The notes beneath the pieces were generated by a model, which saw only the letters and a list, made by a program, of their open reading frames with translations, had not been told where the DNA came from and made no database searches. Positions 60,487 to 64,000 of a DNA stretch of 64,000 bases are shown here, piece by piece. The stretch lies in contig NZ_RWIV01000001.1 in NCBI RefSeq assembly GCF_003944835.1, positions 504,001 through 568,000 of the forward strand. Reading direction: 5' to 3'. Each line of letters opens with the position of its first letter. Position 1 is the stretch's first letter. This stretch comes from Bacillus sp. HMF5848 (GTDB taxonomy: Bacteria > Bacillota > Bacilli > Bacillales > HMF5848). The translations under genes were made by a program, and so were the position numbers.

Positions 60487-60502
60487 TTGTTAGCGCTTAC
60501 AT
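60487..60502. promoter_or_regulatory. Catabolite-responsive element (cre)
   Basis: TTGTTAGCGCTTACAT contains TGTTAGCGCTTACA, one base away from the ideal palindrome TGTAAGCGCTTACA. It lies about 85-100 bp upstream of the chemoreceptor start, suitable for CcpA control. Confidence 0.65.
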
Positions 60503-60584
60503 TGTAAAGGTATTATATATATGAGAGTATTACTATTTTTGAAACCTCAATTTTTAAAAAATATTAAGTAAAGGATCTAAAATC

Positions 60585-62273
60585 ATGAGCATAAAAAGAA
60601 AACTACTACTTGGAATTGGCGCTGTCTTGTTTATATGTGTGATAGCTTTTGGTATGATATATTTCTCCTTACAGCATGTTGGAACATCATATAAAAACTT
60701 AGTAGAATATGATGTTTATAAATTAAATCTTGCTTCAAGAATTCAATATGAAGATTTAGCATTAACAGATGCGATGAAAGGGTTGATTATTGATCCTTAT
60801 GACAACGAAGCAAAACAAAATTATGATACATATGTTACCTCGATTGCTCAGAGTATTGAGGAAATAAAACCGTTTCTTGTTGATGAACGTTCGATTCAAA
60901 TTTTTAATGAATTAGACAGCTATAGTCAGCAATTGATTTATTTACAATCCATTATGATGGACCTAGCGAAAAAAGATAAACAAAAGACAATGGAAATATA
61001 TAACGGTCATTATGCGGAAGTACGACATGTGTTTTCATCAAATTTAGAAGAAATTAAACACATTCAAGAAGAGTTAATAGCATCAAAGGTACAAAAGGAT
61101 AGTAAATACATTGAGTCGCAACTTGTTATCGGTATTATAGTTATCATTGTTACGATAATTATTGGGATTATAATTGCTTTTAGAATCGCTAGAAGAACAA
61201 CAAAACCAATTAAAGAGGTTGTAAGTAAACTAGAAGAACTTGCAAGCAATGAAGGAGACTTAACAGCCCGTCTTTCCATTACTAGCAATGATGAGGTCGG
61301 ACAATTAGCGACGGCATTTAATAAAATGATTGAATCCATTCAAGAGCTTGTTAAAAATGTTAAAGTAACTACGATGGAGGTTGCCTCATCTTCTGAGCAA
61401 TTATCAGCAAGCGCTGAACAGAGTGCCAATGCTACCAATCAAATGACGCAATCAATCCAGGAGATTGCTTATGGAACTGAACAACAAGTTAAACAAGCCG
61501 AAAGTAGCACCATTGCAACAAATGACATGACAAAAAGTATTCATTTTATCGCCGAGTCCTCTACAGCCGTTTACGACTCATCTAATTTAGCATCAATAGC
61601 TGCTGAGACTGGGAGTGAAGCAATTTTTAAATCTATGGAACAAATGGACTCGATTCAGAGAATCGTTAGTGATGCTGGATCAAAGGTAAAGCAGCTTGAT
61701 TCTCTCTCCCATGATATTGGTCAAATTATAAATGTTATTACAAATATTGCAGAACAAACAAATTTACTAGCCTTGAATGCAGCCATTGAAGCGGCTCGTG
61801 CAGGAGAAGCTGGAAAAGGGTTTGCGGTTGTTGCAGATGAGGTTAGAAAATTAGCGGAGGGATCAAAGGAGTCTGCTATAAAAATTACACACTTAATTGA
61901 GGAGATACAATTAAATACAACAGAAACTGTGGAGTGTATGAATAAGGGGCATGATGAAGTGCAAGCAGGTCTCGTCTTAGTGAATGAAGCAGGGGAAGCG
62001 TTTAAAGGGATTTCTAGATCTGTGCAACAAGTAAACAATCAGATTCAAGAAGTGACCGAGGCATCTAAACAGCTTGCCTCTGGAACGGAAGTAATTGTTT
62101 CATCTATTGAAAGCCTAGCGAATATCTCAAAAGAGTCTTCTTCAGCTTCTCAAAATGTGGCAGCGTCCTCACAAGAACAGTTAGCCGCGATTGAAGAGAT
62201 AGCATCATCAGCCGAGAATCTTGCTACTACTGCCGAAAAATTACAAAGTTTAGTTAGTAGACTTAAGTCTTAA
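60585..62273 (+). CDS. Transmembrane methyl-accepting chemotaxis protein
   Basis: 562 aa. TM1 is at about 7-29, the extracytoplasmic region about 30-178 is a four-helix-bundle sensor ([20 protein letters not shown]), and TM2 is at about 180-200. A HAMP domain ([20 protein letters not shown]) and the signalling hairpin with [20 protein letters not shown] and [20 protein letters not shown] follow. Gln/Glu-rich methylation regions flank it. No C-terminal CheR pentapeptide is seen. A cre site upstream suggests control by carbon supply. Confidence 0.93.
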   Translation: MSIKRKLLLGIGAVLFICVIAFGMIYFSLQHVGTSYKNLVEYDVYKLNLASRIQYEDLALTDAMKGLIIDPYDNEAKQNYDTYVTSIAQSIEEIKPFLVDERSIQIFNELDSYSQQLIYLQSIMMDLAKKDKQKTMEIYNGHYAEVRHVFSSNLEEIKHIQEELIASKVQKDSKYIESQLVIGIIVIIVTIIIGIIIAFRIARRTTKPIKEVVSKLEELASNEGDLTARLSITSNDEVGQLATAFNKMIESIQELVKNVKVTTMEVASSSEQLSASAEQSANATNQMTQSIQEIAYGTEQQVKQAESSTIATNDMTKSIHFIAESSTAVYDSSNLASIAAETGSEAIFKSMEQMDSIQRIVSDAGSKVKQLDSLSHDIGQIINVITNIAEQTNLLALNAAIEAARAGEAGKGFAVVADEVRKLAEGSKESAIKITHLIEEIQLNTTETVECMNKGHDEVQAGLVLVNEAGEAFKGISRSVQQVNNQIQEVTEASKQLASGTEVIVSSIESLANISKESSSASQNVAASSQEQLAAIEEIASSAENLATTAEKLQSLVSRLKS

Positions 62274-62295
62274 TGGTTTAGTTTACAAATGCATG

Positions 62296-62338
62296 GACCG
62301 CCAAGTAAACTCTTTAACTTACTTGGCGGTCTTTTTTT
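62296..62338 (+). terminator. Rho-independent terminator
   Basis: GACCGCCAAGTAA and TTACTTGGCGGTC form a 13-bp stem followed by TTTTTTT. Confidence 0.92.
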
Positions 62339-62540
62339 AAATGAATACCTTTTCGTAGCTAATAATATATAAAAGCTCTTCTACAAGAACTCTAGGGTCT
62401 ATGTAACTATTTAAATAGTAGTAAATTCACCCAATATATCTGACTATTGGCGTATTTTGTCGATTATTGCACCATTTTTGTTGATTTATTAGTATAATTA
62501 GAGATTGAAGATATATGTAGAAATAGGGAGGACCTTCTAA

Positions 62541-62915
62541 ATGGAATGGGTGTTAGCAACATTATTTATAGTAGCTGTAGTATTACTAGGTGTATCATTT
62601 GTTATGAAGCGACAAACAGATCAAGCTGAGCAACGAAAAGTCGATACGATGTATATAAATGTGATGGAAGAAATAAATAAACTGCAAACACAAATGAACA
62701 AAGTTGAACTTGATGGCGAAATTACAGCTCAACAAGTAGGGGTAACTCTCCATGAACGTGAAATGTTACGTGAATTACTAGATTTATATAAACGAGGATA
62801 TTCCTTACAAAGTATGGCAGAAAAAACGCAAATGAGTGTGAGAGATGTAGAGCAGTTGTTAGCTCCTTTCAATTCTTCTATTCGTGAAAGGGGAAAGATT
62901 GCTCATGGACTATAA
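62541..62915 (+). CDS. SwrB/DUF6115-like membrane-anchored protein
   Basis: 124 aa with TAGGGAGGACCTTC upstream. One N-terminal span (WVLATLFIVAVVLLGVSFVM) precedes a coiled coil (VMEEINKLQTQMNKVELDGE). A C-terminal helix-turn-helix-like part follows (LYKRGYSLQSMAEKTQMSVR). The layout is that of SwrB/DUF6115 proteins near motility loci, but there are no flagellar genes here. It overlaps the next gene by 11 bp. Confidence 0.68.
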   Translation: MEWVLATLFIVAVVLLGVSFVMKRQTDQAEQRKVDTMYINVMEEINKLQTQMNKVELDGEITAQQVGVTLHEREMLRELLDLYKRGYSLQSMAEKTQMSVRDVEQLLAPFNSSIRERGKIAHGL

Positions 62916-63540
62916 ACGCTTAAGAAGCTTTGCGGCAGGACTTATTGTAGCAACGGCAGTTAGTGCAGTCGCTTATTTTATGCAACCGGATGAGCTAATT
63001 AGTAGTGAGGCGCTTGCCGAAGCTAATACAGAAGAGATAAATACAGCATTAACTGAAGAAGAAATGAGAGAGATGCTAACGGCTGCAGGCTATGTTATTC
63101 ATACGGAAGAAGAATGGAATACGCTGCAGGATCGTGATGAAGAGCAGAGTCAAACAGAGAGCCAGGAGAAGACGCAAGCTCAAGAAGGTCAAGGCCGAGA
63201 CCAAGACGGTCAAGCTCAAAATGAGGCGCAGGACCCAGTTCAAAGTACAGAGGAACAGAATCAAGAACAAGTTGCGGTTGAGCCAGATAAGGATAAGCAA
63301 GAATCAGAAGTACCTGTGGAAAAAGCACCAACCGCTACCACCACTACTGTAACAGTGGCTGAAGGGATGACAAGTTTTGAAGTTGGGCAGGCTCTTGTTC
63401 AACTTGGCATCATTGACAAGGCGTATAACTTTACGATGGAAGTGGAAAGACGGGGTATTGCTAATAAACTACAGCTTGGGACATACAATATTAGTAGTGA
63501 TATGACGGTAGACCAAGTCATTGCAATGGTTTTTAGATAA
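62905..63540 (+). CDS. Membrane-anchored protein with C-terminal MltG/YceG-like domain
   Basis: 211 aa from ATG 62905 (AAAGGGGAAAG upstream). One span (about 8-24) is followed by an acidic helical part and a long Gln/Glu/Asp-rich low-complexity linker (about 70-140). It ends with a small domain, VAEGMTSFEVGQALVQLGII to KLQLGTYNISSDMTVDQVIA. This last part resembles the LysM-like start of MltG endolytic transglycosylases, but the catalytic domain is absent. A cell-wall or division-related role is inferred only. Confidence 0.7.
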   Translation: MDYKRLRSFAAGLIVATAVSAVAYFMQPDELISSEALAEANTEEINTALTEEEMREMLTAAGYVIHTEEEWNTLQDRDEEQSQTESQEKTQAQEGQGRDQDGQAQNEAQDPVQSTEEQNQEQVAVEPDKDKQESEVPVEKAPTATTTTVTVAEGMTSFEVGQALVQLGIIDKAYNFTMEVERRGIANKLQLGTYNISSDMTVDQVIAMVFR

Positions 63541-63547
63541 TGTATTC

Positions 63548-63585
63548 AAAGAGCTGATACCATTAAAGGAGATCAGCTCTTTTTG
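63548..63585 (+). terminator. Rho-independent terminator
   Basis: AAAGAGCTGAT and ATCAGCTCTTT pair and are followed by TTTGT. Confidence 0.85.
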
Positions 63586-63668
63586 TAAGTTATTTTCCAT
63601 TAAGTACTAGCTTCTAACAATATAGTTTGCGACAATAATAAGAAACAATAGATGTAAATTTTAGTCGC

Positions 63669-64000
63669 TTATTTGAAAGACAAACCATTTTTATTTAATA
63701 CCCTTATGCCACCGATTATACCCCTACATGCTAACAGCTTTATTATTAAGCTTATGAGTGAGTGATACCATGTCCATCCTCTTCGCCAAGAAATGAGACG
63801 AGTATTTCTTTCGGCAAATGTTTCGATAAAGACTTGTGGTATAACAAAAGGAAACAGTTTTAATATATACCCTATTGGTTTACTATTTAGAGTCCACTGA
63901 TTGTAATAAAGTAACATTAATGGATAGTAGATATGGTCAAAGGGTAAATGAATCTTAAATATACTTGGGAGAGGTCGTATTTTATATTTTAAATATCCTC
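63669..64000 (-). CDS. Integral membrane protein, possibly CBO0543 family (5' end outside window)
   Basis: The frame is open from the right edge to a stop at 63669, giving at least 109 residues. Visible sequence includes HLPFDHIYYPLMLLYYNQW, SKPIGYILKLFPFVIPQVFI, ETFAERNTRLISWRRGWTWY and a final span SLISLIIKLLACRGIIGGI. The order of short loops with Trp/Tyr and Glu/Asn residues between spans resembles CBO0543-type membrane proteins of Bacillaceae. The role is unknown and the start lies beyond the window. Confidence 0.6.
   Translation of the reverse strand, partial: GYLKYKIRPLPSIFKIHLPFDHIYYPLMLLYYNQWTLNSKPIGYILKLFPFVIPQVFIETFAERNTRLISWRRGWTWYHSLISLIIKLLACRGIIGGIRVLNKNGLSFK

Noticed and set aside
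63076-63352. Three alternative frames in the Gln/Glu-rich linker
   Set aside because: They come from low-complexity codon runs and lack start signals; the plus-strand frame from 62905 has the ribosome binding site and a membrane anchor.

Overview
The window looks like chromosome of a low-G+C, facultatively anaerobic member of the Bacillaceae. The supporting signs are strong AGGAGG-type ribosome binding sites, GTG/TTG starts, Bacillus-type protein families (DUF2642, SwrB-like, manganese catalase), an L-box lysine riboswitch and Bacillaceae intergenic repeats. There are no rRNA or tRNA genes, no phage modules, no recognisable transposase and no CRISPR array.

1-33 kb is a mosaic of short independent operons: a PhoD-like phosphatase (cut by the left edge), cysteine dioxygenase, a DMT exporter, a 979-aa double beta-helix plus propeller protein, a membrane diguanylate cyclase, an AlkD-like glycosylase, an XRE-AbrB regulator with an ABC exporter, a DUF1456/YgjP pair, an ABC-F protein behind a leader-peptide attenuator, an alpha/beta hydrolase with a radical SAM protein, an OYE-type reductase, a LuxR/histidine kinase pair, a second ABC exporter, a DUF418 protein and a two-part polyprenyl synthase. 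Nearly every gap in this half carries a 70-80 bp GGGGACGGTTCT hairpin repeat. Two 330-345 bp composite versions bracket the hydrolase/radical SAM pair. The repeat is absent from the right half.

33-42 kb holds SelO, a GH13 alpha-glucosidase, a GIY-YIG protein, a manganese catalase with a DUF2642 partner, and a lysine riboswitch controlling a complete polar amino-acid ABC importer. The importer is therefore probably a lysine importer.

41.6-53.7 kb is the most interesting block. It encodes a DeoR regulator, a Gfo/Idh/MocA oxidoreductase, a UPF0303 protein, a fructose-type PTS (IIC, IIA, IIB), an RmlD-like reductase, a glycyl radical enzyme, its radical SAM activase, a fructose-6-phosphate-aldolase-type transaldolase, HPr and Enzyme I. 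Together they read as a self-contained anaerobic route: PTS uptake and phosphorylation of a sugar or sugar analogue, radical rearrangement of the phosphate, then aldol cleavage into glycolysis. AT-rich ATTATTGTT repeats in the control regions are candidate operators.

53.7-64 kb contains two membrane proteins, a soluble globin-like/CZB chemoreceptor, an azoreductase / short thioredoxin-reductase-like / MarR redox cluster with shared operator-like sites, a lipoprotein, a transmembrane chemoreceptor behind a near-perfect cre site, a SwrB-like protein with an MltG-like protein, and a membrane protein cut by the right edge.
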